This document shows, piece after piece, positions 11,736 to 23,100 of a stretch of 64,000 nt of DNA. A model generated the notes under the pieces. It was not told the DNA's origin. It saw only the letters and a program-made list of their open reading frames with translations, and did no database searches. Source of the stretch: Dendrolimus kikuchii (lineage: Eukaryota; Arthropoda; Insecta; Lepidoptera; Lasiocampidae). The stretch lies in assembly GCA_019925095.2 (NCBI GenBank), contig CM034389.1, forward strand, positions 26,028,935 to 26,092,934, written 5' to 3'. Positions within the stretch are counted from its first letter, which is position 1. Every line of letters starts with the position of its first letter. The position numbers and the translations under genes were made by a program.

Positions 11736-14621
11736 ATACGTGTTTTGAATTTTTTATGGTGGCCATAGACAATGGTTGTGGTTTTAAAATTTAATACTAG
11801 GGAGTATTATATACAGTCTGAAGATACCAGCAAGTCGGTCCTATTTATTATTTTATAGTTTTCCCATATTATGTAACATTAATTTTTTATATTTTCTTTC
11901 TTTCGTTTTACTGTTTGGTCCACGGATAAAAGTCTCGGTATTTATTATTAGCATTAATAGTTATTTATATGTATATCATGTTAATTAAGGAAAAAATAAT
12001 ATCAATAGGTAACTGTATAAAAATAGCCGCAACTCGTAAACACTTGATTTTGACGCGCAAAGAGATAAGAATGTCACGAGCCAATAATAACAAAAGATTA
12101 TAACTAAATATATCTGACACAATAATGTTAAACCTATCTGTGTTATCTTATTATTTTATACGCAAATTCTCGTCGATGTTCAACCAGTTGGTATTCTCGT
12201 TGTACTATGTGCGGACGCCAACGCATTGTGAAACGATCGATGTTGTTGACAAGGCAATATGAAGTTGTACAAATTTGTTTATCGTATGAGTGAGTATGTT
12301 TTTTTTCATATTATTTGGAGCTCTCCTGCTCCCAACCTCCCCTAACGTGGTCAGGGGCCTTATTCTTCTTTATTAAATTTGAAACATATTTTATCTTTCT
12401 TTATTATATTAAATATTTGGTTTTTCACGTAAAAAACAGGCAAAGGTCATCATAACCCATACTGCTTACATCTAAAATATATTTAAATAAATAAAAATCT
12501 ATCTAATTTTTTTATTATTATTGTATATATATTGCTAAGTTAGGTTTATTTATAGGTAGTTTAATTTTTAGGTTATCATAATATTTTTTTTTATTGTTTA
12601 ATCTAATTCACTAATAAAGGTTTATATATTTTGGCAATTTTAAAATAAATGCCAAAATATTTAAATAAATATTGGTTTTATACGATGTCTAATACATTAA
12701 CTATCAATTATTTATTTTTTAATTTTCGTCTGTCAGCCTCTTTGAAACTGTCTCGAATAAGTTCCAAAGCGATTTAACGGTTTTCAATGTACATTTTAGG
12801 GATTTAAACACCAATTTAATCTTAAGCTTTCGTGTGTTTCATTTTTATACTTCGGAAGGTTTTTGAAGTGAGACTTCTTTAGAATTGCTGTGATTTGAAA
12901 CTAAAAAGAGATAAACACATAAATCTATAGGACCAAGCCTGCGAGAGAATGAGATAAGAGTTTTACAATGTGCAGCACAGATTAGAGAGACAATAAGACC
13001 GATGATTAAACGTAGGTCCGATTTGGAATGAAAAAAAATTGATAATAATATTTTTATGGACTACACAGTGAAAAATTGATAGTGATACTTAGGAAGTTTA
13101 TTTTGAATTATAATATGTCGACGGATGTATATTCTCTTCGGCATTGATTTTGCCAATTTCAGAGTTAGAAAAGTCAGGTATTAAGGTAAGTGAAATTTTA
13201 GGCATTATATTTTAGCTATGAATGTAAAGTCCCGCCCAAACGGAACGATAGTCACAACTAATTACAATTAAAAATGGCGCACATTTTTATTTAATTTTTG
13301 TATAGCTTTCCATGGATTTTATATTTGACTTGTCTGTATTAAATAAAAATTTTAACAGTTGCACTCAGTGCTTAAATGATAGTTAAAATTTACTATCAAA
13401 TCCATAATACAGAATATGGACTTTCATACTTAGAACAGTTGTGTGATTATTATATAATGCCAATGAGTTTAATTTAACTGAATCGATATATAGATATACT
13501 CGAATGCAGTACAGTAGGTATTTATGTTTGAAACAGAAAATTTCATTATTTTGCAAAAACCTTCCTATAATCAAAATGTACACCATCATACTGAAGACTG
13601 ACTGAACCGATCAAGTAAGTGAATCGTTATACCACGGAAAAAGATAGATACTTCTTCCATGGTTATATCTATCTAGTCACGCATAAAGAAGAGTTCAGTA
13701 GCGCTTTCAATTGTTCTTCTTGGCTTTTTGGCACTCTAAAACATTCATGTCATACTCAATGCCAACAGGCACATTTGGAAATAAAGTTTATAAACTATTA
13801 TTATTCACTATAATTTATAAATTATAATGCATCGTTTCACTTGAACTAACAGAAATTTCAAATTAATAAAATTCAATTAAGAAACATGTTTCTGAATATA
13901 ATTAAATATTAACTTTTCTGAATATGACAAAAGAGATAGTGTTCAAGTACTGAATACATATTTAACGCTTATTTCTTCGATATATCTATCAAAATTAAAC
14001 AATTATGTCATCAATGCACATTTTATATTTCTATTCAATACTAATGATCTTATTATCGTGTTTGCTTCTTTGTCCTCGTTAAACAAATCAGTTCTCGGTA
14101 TTTCTTATCTTTGGGGTCTTCATGTTATATTTTTTTGGATTATTGGGTTAGTTTCTTTTCCGCTGCCGCCAACTTTAGGCGAAAACTCCGTAAAATTCAA
14201 TTCGACGACAGAGGATAATTATAAGTTAATTCTAATTTTAAAATTCAAATGTTTTTTTTTCTTAATTCCGTATAGTCGCTAGTAAAGTTTTGAATTGCGA
14301 ACCTTCTTTGCCATAGATTGAAAAAAAAAATTTAACTAGACTAAAAGATAATGTTATGAATTATGAGATTTTAATAAATAAATTCGTGTTTAGGAGTTTG
14401 TGATATTGGCCATAGACAATGGTTGTAGTTTTAAAATTCAATACCAGGGAGTATGTGTATTCTGCAGATAGCGGTAAGTCGTTTCTATTTCTTATTTTAT
14501 ATTTAAAAAATGTTAAATTTTATATTGCTGTAGTATTTTGATGACCTTCTTTGTTTGTACGTGTTTTTTGGTTATATCCTTATAATGTTACATCATTTTT
14601 TATTTTTACTTTCCTTCGTTT

Positions 14622-14850
14622 TAACGTCTCTGTGGTCTAATGGTTTGAGCATTGGTGCACTTAGTTCACTAAGACACAGAGGTCACGGAATCGATTTATT
14701 ATATTTTAGGAAATCATTTTTCAATATTTATTTTGCTCTGAATATTAACGGCAACCGGCGCCAGAGATGTATTATGTATTTTATTTATAACATTGGCGTA
14801 ACTAGCTTGGGAATATACAATATTTCCGTACTCGTTTGTTGATTATGTTA
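14622..14850 (+). mobile_element. diverged SINE-T copy
   Basis: GTCTCTGTGGTCTAATGG resembles a tRNA-like head, and GGCGTAACTAGCTTGGGA plus ATATACAATATTTCC match the SINE-T tail at 48005-48045. The B box is degraded. Confidence 0.5.
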
Positions 14851-15611
14851 CGCGTCTATTCGTGGGTTCGATTATGTTTTTTATTTTACCAGAATATTGT
14901 ATAATTAAAGACAGCAGAAATTCAGAAGTGAGTTCTTGAAAAGTGTGTAATTAACTTTAAAGTACCTATATCGTTTTTGCTAAGAAATTAAATTAGAAAT
15001 AGTAAAGCATGTGACTGAAGATATAAACTGACGGAAGCGAGTGAATCCTACTATAAATATATCTCGTCTAGACGTTTAACGTTCGTTGACACAAATAACA
15101 TTGCGGTTGCAGACTTGAATGACATTTAACAACATTAAAATAATGCAACGAACTCCACAAAAATTCGGTACAAAATTTACATTTCCGATTTTTTAAATCG
15201 CGTCTCTTTACTTTTCTATATTACAAAACAATACTTTCTGATTGACTTAAAGAACTATCTGCCAAGTTATAAACACCAAAAATACTTACCGTTTATAATC
15301 TAAATAATAAATATCATCATTTTATTAAAGCATCGTGCGATTTATTAGCTTATGTCTTAAACAATAGTTACGATTTCAATATATGCCCAGTTTTAGAAGC
15401 TAAAAATCTCTTAGGACTAATAAAGATTCTGTATCGTCTGTGATCTTTGCCAGTTTTTAATTATTCGGGATTCGTAAGAAATTTTGATAGATCATTTAAA
15501 TCCAGGTCACAACAAAAAGTTTATATCAAATAATATATAATTATTCAACTTCATGTAACAAATGTAAAATATAGGTAATAGAGGAAATAACAACTTGATA
15601 CTTTTATAGTA

Positions 15612-16025
15612 CTAGCTGACTCGGCAAACTTCACACCGCCTCAGAATTAATAAATAAAAAAGCTGAATGATAATTGCAGAATGTTTCAACTCTAGTAAAA
15701 AATGTAGTCAAAACTTATCCGGAACGAACATCAAACGTTTAAATTAAAAAAAAGTCACTTTTAAATTTAATTTGATTTCTGAACGACTTTTAAATTTAAT
15801 TGATTCCTAAACGACGGGACGAACATCAAATGTTTGACAGGTAGGAATGGTTTCTAAACGAAAGCGAAATTGTTGTTTGTACTATATTCCAAGCATTTCT
15901 TTCATATTTACTCACCTTTTAAACCTTCCCTGGACTTCCACAAATAATTCAAAATCAAAATCAGTCCAGCCGTTCTCGAGTTTTAGCGAGACTAACGAAT
16001 AGTAATTGATTTATATATGTATATA
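15612..16025 (+). repeat. dispersed repeat (CTAGCTGAC family), copy 1
   Basis: Begins ACTAGCTGACTCGGCAAACT and ends with the segment CCAGCCGTTCTCGAGTTTTA. The same unit is at 43915-44290. Noncoding. Confidence 0.7.
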
Positions 16026-16042
16026 GATAACATGATACCAAA

Positions 16043-16275
16043 TACATACATACATAACTTCACGCCAGTTCCCTTGCGGGATAGGCACGAACAACAGAGC
16101 GCCATTTAGGCCCATTCTTGCACACCTCATTTGCTTCTTTGACATTCATAACTCTTGTCATGCACACTCGTCTGTTCTTAAGGCTCCTGACATCACCCTC
16201 CGCTAGTACACGATCAATTTGATCATGGAAGGTGTGTCGTGGCCTTCCACGACTTCTGCATCTATCCACTTTTGC
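16043..16275 (-). mobile_element. RTE-A LINE 3' fragment with 5' foldback
   Basis: Encodes the C-terminal 69 codons ([20 protein letters not shown] ... YPARELA) and an (ATGT)n tail. At its 5' junction CCACTTTT-GCA-AAAAGTGG (16264-16282) forms a perfect 8-bp foldback, suggesting a snap-back template switch. No TSD was found. Confidence 0.8.
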
Positions 16276-16614
16276 AAAAAGTGGATTCTAGTGTGTAGTG
16301 TAAATTCTTAACTGTTTTATAATATTTTAGTTCACCTACATATATTACCTATGTATCTCTGGGACGATAAAAGTTGTGTTAACATTTTACAACAATGAAT
16401 TTTTTACAGTACATTTTTTAGTTAACAGCTCATAAATAAAGATATCGTCAAGCTCAAAAATAATACCATCGTTCCGTCTTTAATCTCTTTAATGTATAAA
16501 AGATGCTCTCTTCAAAAACAAGAAACGGAAATGCCACTAGAAATTTCAAAGTGAAATAGTCAATTTTCGGATTCTATAAATAAATACATGTCCATAATAA
16601 CTCGAGTTCTCGAG

Positions 16615-16745
16615 TTCTCAGCGCCGACGCAGTTAGCGGCGCGCCGCGACGCGAACACGGGGCGTTTACTGCACTTGTATGCAGTTTCACGTAAACGTTT
16701 GACACCTGTCAATGTCAAATACGCGCGCGAAAACAGACTAGTCGA
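16615..16745. other. CpG-rich patch
   Basis: A short GC- and CpG-dense segment (GCGGCGCGCCGCGACGCG) in AT-rich DNA upstream of exon 1. It could be a promoter or an old GC-rich element; no exon was found. Confidence 0.3.
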
Positions 16746-17159
16746 ATAGTGCTTCTAATGTTTCTATACGGTTTTAATGTTTATTAATTTAATATTGAAC
16801 AATTTTTAAATACACCAGAGAGCGCGGGAAAATACACTGTTTTAAATAGCCAACAATGTTCTCAGATTTGAATATTATCTATTACATCTAGTGAGTTTAA
16901 TAGACTAGTTCATGTTGATAATGGGATGGATTATATAAAGATGTAAATAATTTTATATTACACGCGATTCTATCAAAAGGCGTTTGACCTTTGACTTTAG
17001 TAGCGGACAGTATTGTTTACTTTAATATTTTCTCTCGATCACATTGGTTTATGTAATTAAACTTGTTTTATGTTCTAATATTTTACATACATGTATGTGA
17101 TTACTTATATATTAATGATATAAAAACCAAAAATTCCGAAGATAAAACATACAATTCTT

Positions 17160-17340
17160 TTCTCCGATGTTATCCCATAGGGACCATACATTTTCCGGGA
17201 TAAGAAGTAGCTTATGTGCTATTCCAGACCATAATCTATCTCTGTACCTTTCATCCAGAACCGTCCAGCTGTTCTGGCGTGATTGAATAACAAATATCCA
17301 TTCAAACTTTCGTATTTATAATATTAGTATAGATAAATTT
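17160..17340 (+). repeat. dispersed repeat ending in TTTATAATATTAGTATAG
   Basis: The terminus ATTTATAATATTAGTATAG resembles those at 40598-40618 and 53990-54020, and the reverse at 30858-30880. A short widespread family of uncertain class (possibly Helitron-like). Confidence 0.5.
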
Positions 17341-18302
17341 ATATTGAAATGACCATAGACACAATATGATATTTAAAACCTAGAATTTTAATAAAGAATT
17401 CTTAGACATTTATTGGTTCAGCAGAACTGTTCTGAGATTGATTCTATTTTTTTTTAAATATAAGAATAATTTTTCTTTTCAATTATAATTGTATGTTTTC
17501 TGGATCGTCTACACTAACAATTTTGTAAAGGACTTATCTATGGTAAAATTGTCTTTGATTTAGTAGTTTTTATTCAATTCACTCATATCTCGAATTTTCA
17601 TCTTCTAACTTTTTTGGATACCTTCTCGGAATGTATTTCACATTTAGTAGGTCAGTCCGCTTTATATAACTGCGGAAATGGCGAAGTGTCAAAAGAAATA
17701 TTTTCGTTTGAAAAATAATATTTATTTTTACGTGTTAATATATTTTATTATTTATGTCTCTATTTCTTCATATCCTATTTATTATTTAATGGCTCAAGAA
17801 ATAACATTAACCTCATTTACAATTGGGGTTTTTACATGGTGTTGGAGAGGGAATCAAATATTGAATTAATGAAAATATAAAAGAAGTGTTTTTGGTATTG
17901 TTGTATTATTTATATTATAGGCTAATGATTTTTCTCTAATTTGACATAATGTTTCTTAAAATATTCGAATAAATTTGAATTGAATAAAACCTTTTTCTTG
18001 TAAACACGTGGTTCCAAGTATACCGGCATAAAGCTGTAAAGGTTTATCTTCAGTGTATATGAAAATTAAAATGAATGTATTTATTTCAAAATGGAATCTT
18101 ACAGACTACTTATTGAAAGTCAGGAGACTACCGCTTCCAAAGCAATTTTAGTTAGTTAGTAGTAGAAAGTATTCATCTACATATTTTATGTACGTAAATA
18201 CACAAATATTACATAATATTTATGTGTATGTGTGTTATAAATACACATAGTACATAAATTTGGTGTACACATAAAATATGTGTATTTATGTACACCAAAA
18301 TT

Positions 18303-18628
18303 TATTTTATTTTATTTAAGTTTATGGCTTGGCAGCTAGGCCTTTCAGCCAGATCTTAGTTTACAATATAGTTTCTTCATTTTCTTAAGCCTATGTGTAG
18401 CACAGCTGAACTGTAGGTAATCAGCCAGTGCCATTCAACGGAGTTCTTGTGACAACTCAAAAGGCCACATATGACTATACAGTTCACATTTCTCACAAAA
18501 CACATAATTACTACTCAAAAACTATCAATATCCTACAACTATTGTTCATTTTAGAGTAATTTTACACATTTTTAGAAAATAAAACTGCACAGCACAGCGT
18601 CTCCTTTCAGTTCCCACCAAAAACTCCC
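18303..18628 (-). mobile_element. S2 short retroposon
   Basis: Minus-strand copy with ends AGTTTTTGGTGGGAACTG and CCATAAACTTAAATAAAA. TSD TACACCAAAATT at 18291-18302 and 18629-18640. Confidence 0.85.
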
Positions 18629-18644
18629 TACACCAAAATTGATT

Positions 18645-18735
18645 AATACCTATTCAAGACTAAAAACTCTCTTTCATATCTCTGCTCCACATGAGGCGAA
18701 ATCATGGTCAAACGCGAACCTATACAACAATAAAA
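18645..18735 (+). mobile_element. CR1-like LINE 3' tail fragment
   Basis: TGCTCCACATGAGGCGAAAT and GGTCAAACGCGAACC parallel the tail after the LINE C-terminus at 27905-28105. Confidence 0.4.
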
Positions 18736-20086
18736 AAATCTTTTATAAATGTGTGTACTTATGGTGTGAATTTATATATAATCCACCATACCACACCTTG
18801 GTCATTAAATGATATATTAAGTAATCGATTATCTAGACAAAATATCTCGCATATTTATTATCATAAAAACGTCTATTAATAATTTCCGGCCCGCATAAAA
18901 TAGCAATAGATAACCTAATTGTGTTAGCGACGCGGTGTCTACAAGACATTTAATTCTTATCAAAAACAATAAAAAGACCACATTCCAAAGTTATGTATCG
19001 TTTTTGACGTAGAACGAGTCATCCCGTGACGTGAGGAACTGTCACGTACGCCCACCGAGCTTATGAGTCGTCAATGAGCGGTAGTGTTGGGAAAATGTGA
19101 ATGTCTTTACATTCAAAATCTATTATTATAATTGATTGGGTATAAGTAAAGGCCATACTGAAGCTACCAACCTAAGGATATTTCATCGTATTCCAAAGTC
19201 AAACTTATTGTAATATAAATAATACGCTTATGTATACTTCATATTTCATAACGTCATAGAAGCTTGAAACAAAAGGAAGAGTACAATCGGAAAATTGAAA
19301 TGTTGCTAACATGAATTTGAAATATTTTTTTATTTTGACCATTATCATTGTAAGCTCTAATTTACGCTTGAGAAATGTTTTATATTACGTCCTTATGTTT
19401 CTATAGTAGCAAATTTAAACATTTATTTTGATTATTATTTACAATTAAGGATACGAAAATTTCAAGTACATCTTCCGAGTTCTCTGAATTATTAAATTGA
19501 ATCGAATTAAATATTACGGAGATTAGATACAGAAGGCTACGCAAAACTGATTTTATAATCGGCAATCGAAATGCCATTACCTTGCTTGTAACATCTGAAT
19601 TGTTACCGTCTCATACGTTTTCTTTTTTTAAATATTTTATACCACCATCATATTTATGATTTTGATAATAATTATATGCTAATTATGCAACGGTAATATG
19701 ATATTGATAAATAATTATCATAGTGTTACATCACTACTACGTTATGATTTAGTGTTATGCAGTATACGCTACTATGTATTATGCAATTTACTTCTATTTT
19801 TAGGTCAATCAATGAAACTAATAAATGATTAATATCCGCTTCTTCAATTGAAATCGTTATCATTGTTATCAATATTAATGACGCATCACTATTTGTTCGT
19901 CATCGGAGAAATACCATTTTATCTAGACTTTTTGGCAGTTGTCCCGCGTACTACAATTTCAATAACAGCTCATGTCTCAACGCATTTTCACGTGGTATTT
20001 AAACAATTAACGGTTTAGTGAGCATTGACCCATAAATATAATTGTTAGTGAGGGTAATTGGAGTGATTTGACAAAGTTAAATTGTG

Positions 20087-20093
20087 TTCAGTG
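20087..20093 (+). promoter_or_regulatory. candidate initiator for conu promoter A
   Basis: TTCAGTG matches the arthropod initiator consensus TCAGT, with A20090 as likely +1, 24 nt before the exon 1 ATG. No TATA box lies about 30 bp upstream. The site is placed by motif and by the exon 1 model only. Confidence 0.35.
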
Positions 20094-20113
20094 AGCAACG
20101 AGCAGTGTTGTAG

Positions 20114-20162
20114 ATGTGTGTTATGGGAGCGTTGTGTCGTTTTCAAGCCAAATACGTGATAG
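20114..20162 (+). CDS. conu: conu exon 1 (first coding exon, 1A)
   Basis: ATG at 20114 follows an in-frame TAG at 20111-20113, so the reading frame cannot extend further 5'. It encodes [16 protein letters not shown] plus the first base of a split Glu codon (G|AA), ending at a consensus donor GTAAGT at 20163-20168. Exon 2 needs a preceding exon ending in phase 1, and this one does. A second in-frame ATG at 20123 (ATGGGA) has the better +4 base. The gene's other 5' ends may exist upstream. Support comes from the splice site, the phase match and a nearby initiator; there is no homology evidence for these 16 residues. Confidence 0.55.
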
Positions 20163-23100
20163 GTAAGTTTTTTTTTTCTAATAAAAATGTTAGTTGAGTT
20201 AGAACAAATACTTTTATCTTCAAGTCCTTTAGCATTTGATGGATATTTGGTACACAAATTTTGCCTCGGTTTGCATGTGAAAAAAACGAATATATAATTT
20301 TAAATAATTTCTTATGGTTTGTATATTAATTCAATAAATATCAACAATAAAATTATGCCCTTAAAAATTAAACAATACCATAAAAAACTTAAAGCTTAAA
20401 AAGTACTATAAACATGACAAGTAAAAAATTTAGTCCAGATCGTTGTCAGTGGGGTGTGTCAGTCATGTGTAAATTGAAATTCAAGTTCTTCTTCTTCTTC
20501 AGCCACTCTCAGTCCACTGCTGGTCGTAGGCCTCCCCAAGTACGCGCCACATATCCCGGTCTCCCGTCTTCCTCATCATGACTAAACAGATATACAATGC
20601 AAAAGTGGATGGATGCAGAAGTCGTGAAAGGCCACGACACACCTTCCATGATCAAATTGATCATGCCTACCCCGCAAGGGAACTGGCGTGAAGTTATGTA
20701 TGTATGTATGTATACACAGCAACAATATTTTCGCATTCTTACATTGTGAATTTAAGCACACAAAATTAAACGTGTGACTTCTGTCGAAACTTATTTACCA
20801 CAAAAGATTAACTTATAATAGTTTGAAATCACAGAAATTTATTTTAAAAACTTACGTGCCGTCAAAACTACACGTCACATTTACTTGTCAAAGATTATCA
20901 TATTTTTTTCTGGTATTTAAATATTATGGCTTCTACGGTTTCATAAGTGTGACCAGTATCATTAATTTTCAAACATCGAACGGGATCTGTAGTACAAAAT
21001 ATGTTCTGCGTTGTGTTGGTTATTTAAACTCCGTCGTAAATATTTCAGTGCAGCCGCGTTCATACGACAGTGGTATCCATGATATCCGGCTTCAGCGCAC
21101 TCCGTAAACAAACAAATCGATCGCTTGATATTCCAGTTTACTGCTTTGTTTCAATTACAGAATATACAACGGAATTTGGTTATTATTTTAAAGAGCGTGT
21201 GAGGATATTTTATGGAGTATGGAAAGATTCGTTTAGGTTTGAAGAAATGTTTAAACGTTTGAACGCTCTGCTTTTATGGTCGTTGGACAGTCTCCCTGTT
21301 TGCCGACTTCATAAATAAAGAAAATGAAATTAGTTCTGTCTGATTTTATATTATTTTTCACGGTCTTAGATGTAAAATGTATATTTTTTTAAAGTAAAAT
21401 TTCTTTATTATTTAATGTTTGGTTGTAGGTAAACTGGCAAACGATCCGTAGAGAAGGGAATTTAAATCTGATTCTCCTCTTATATTAATGTAGGTACTAG
21501 GTACTCTGTGCATTTCACCCTGGAAAATTAATGCGAGGAGACGCGGGTGATGTGGAATAAATACAATGCTCATGAATGATAAAGTGAGTTTTTTTTTTGG
21601 AAATTTATTTCCGAACTAAAATATGCCCGCGACTTTGACTACGCTTGACTTGAAATTCCCGTGGAATTCCCGGGACACAAAATATTGCAGCAATTGTAAA
21701 AGAATATAACATATCGTTTTAGTGCAAACTGGCTTATTTTTACACACCCTAACAACTACAAACCGCTCCCGGGAAAATTCCCGGAATAAAAAATATCCCA
21801 TATTCTATTACATTAAATTTGCTATCGATCAGTAAAAAAATCTCATTGGTATTGGATTTTTTCTAATCTGACCATTTTAAATAATTCCCAAAAAAATCCC
21901 CTGGGATTCCCAGGATAAAATGTAGCGCCTGTCTAGGTTTAAAAATTAGCTGTCGATCGGCGAATCTGCTTCGAAATCGGCCTAGTAATTTTTACGTGAA
22001 TCCCGAACAAACAGACAAGCAATTCTAAAAAAAATTGCTTCGTATTCTCCATCCTTTATATAGTCTATTCCTGTTGGTTTTTTAAATAGCTTCAATGTAT
22101 ATTATACAATGACACGGCATATTTAGAATTTCATAATGTTAAAGATTAAGGGAAAAATTTGTACCCTTAATTAGTGAGGTATTTCTGTTTCCTGGGTGCT
22201 ATTACGGGGATAGTATGGCGACTGACGGATACTTACTAAAAGGATCCTGGAGTTATGTCCATTATCCTTATGCAAGGCCTTAATTTGTCATTTATGCAAT
22301 AATTCACTTACAATTATATATGCCTCAATAGTTACTTTTGTATGAAATAAGTAAACGCGAACAACTACATCTTACATTATGATCATTGCACGATACTGAT
22401 TCAAAAGCAGTAAATTCGACTTAATTTTAAAGCGCGTAAATCTTTCGGTGCGGATTTACGACTTACTGCCGCTCTATATCTGCAATAAGCTCTTTATAAA
22501 CCGCCAGTGTACCAAGTAAGTGTATAAGTAAACCAAAACGATATGTTGGGAACTAAGGTTTTTTCGCGGCTTCTATCTATTCGGATGCTATCCGAAATAG
22601 ATTTATTATTTTGAGTGCAAGCATTTACATAGATTATATTGCATTAACTTTTTGTCTAGGCGTTATCCGCCCCCATAATATTCCGATCCATTTTGAGAAA
22701 ACTTCCCGTTTTCTGGATAAAAAGTATACATCGTCGTCAGCCATTTGCAGTCCATTGCTGGACGTAAGCCTCCCCAAGTCGGCGTCACATATCCCTGTCC
22801 TTTGACTTCCTCGTCCAATGCCTACTGGCTACCTTGCACAGGTCGTCGGTCCATCAGGCTGCAGGGCGTCCGACACTACATTTACCGAGACGCGGTTCCA
22901 CTCCAGGACTCGTCTGCTCCAACGGCCATCGGTCTTGCGGCAGACGTGACCGGCCCACTGCCACTTCAACTTGCTAATTTTGTAAAAAGTAGTAAAAAAA
23001 GTAAAGTTGTAAAAAGTATGCATATAAACTAAATTTCAGCAAATCCGCTAATGTAGTTTTTTTGAGAAATGGTATTCGCACATGTGATATTATACATCAG

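Larger units (their letters stand above)
1..20089. other. upstream/intergenic region: quiet stretches between mobile elements
   Basis: No host gene is supported here. AT-rich sequence without a recognisable feature fills 1-740 (with a (TA)n run near 48-73), 1424-1874, 3327-3668, 4198-4679, 5585-6817, 7179-7640, 8098-8737, 9035-9805, 11836-14394, 14860-15610, 16760-17150, 17336-18165 and 18740-20080. A repeated segment of about 100 bp occurs at 11755-11850 and again at 14400-14505 (shared GGCCATAGACAATGGTTGT). Confidence 0.6.
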
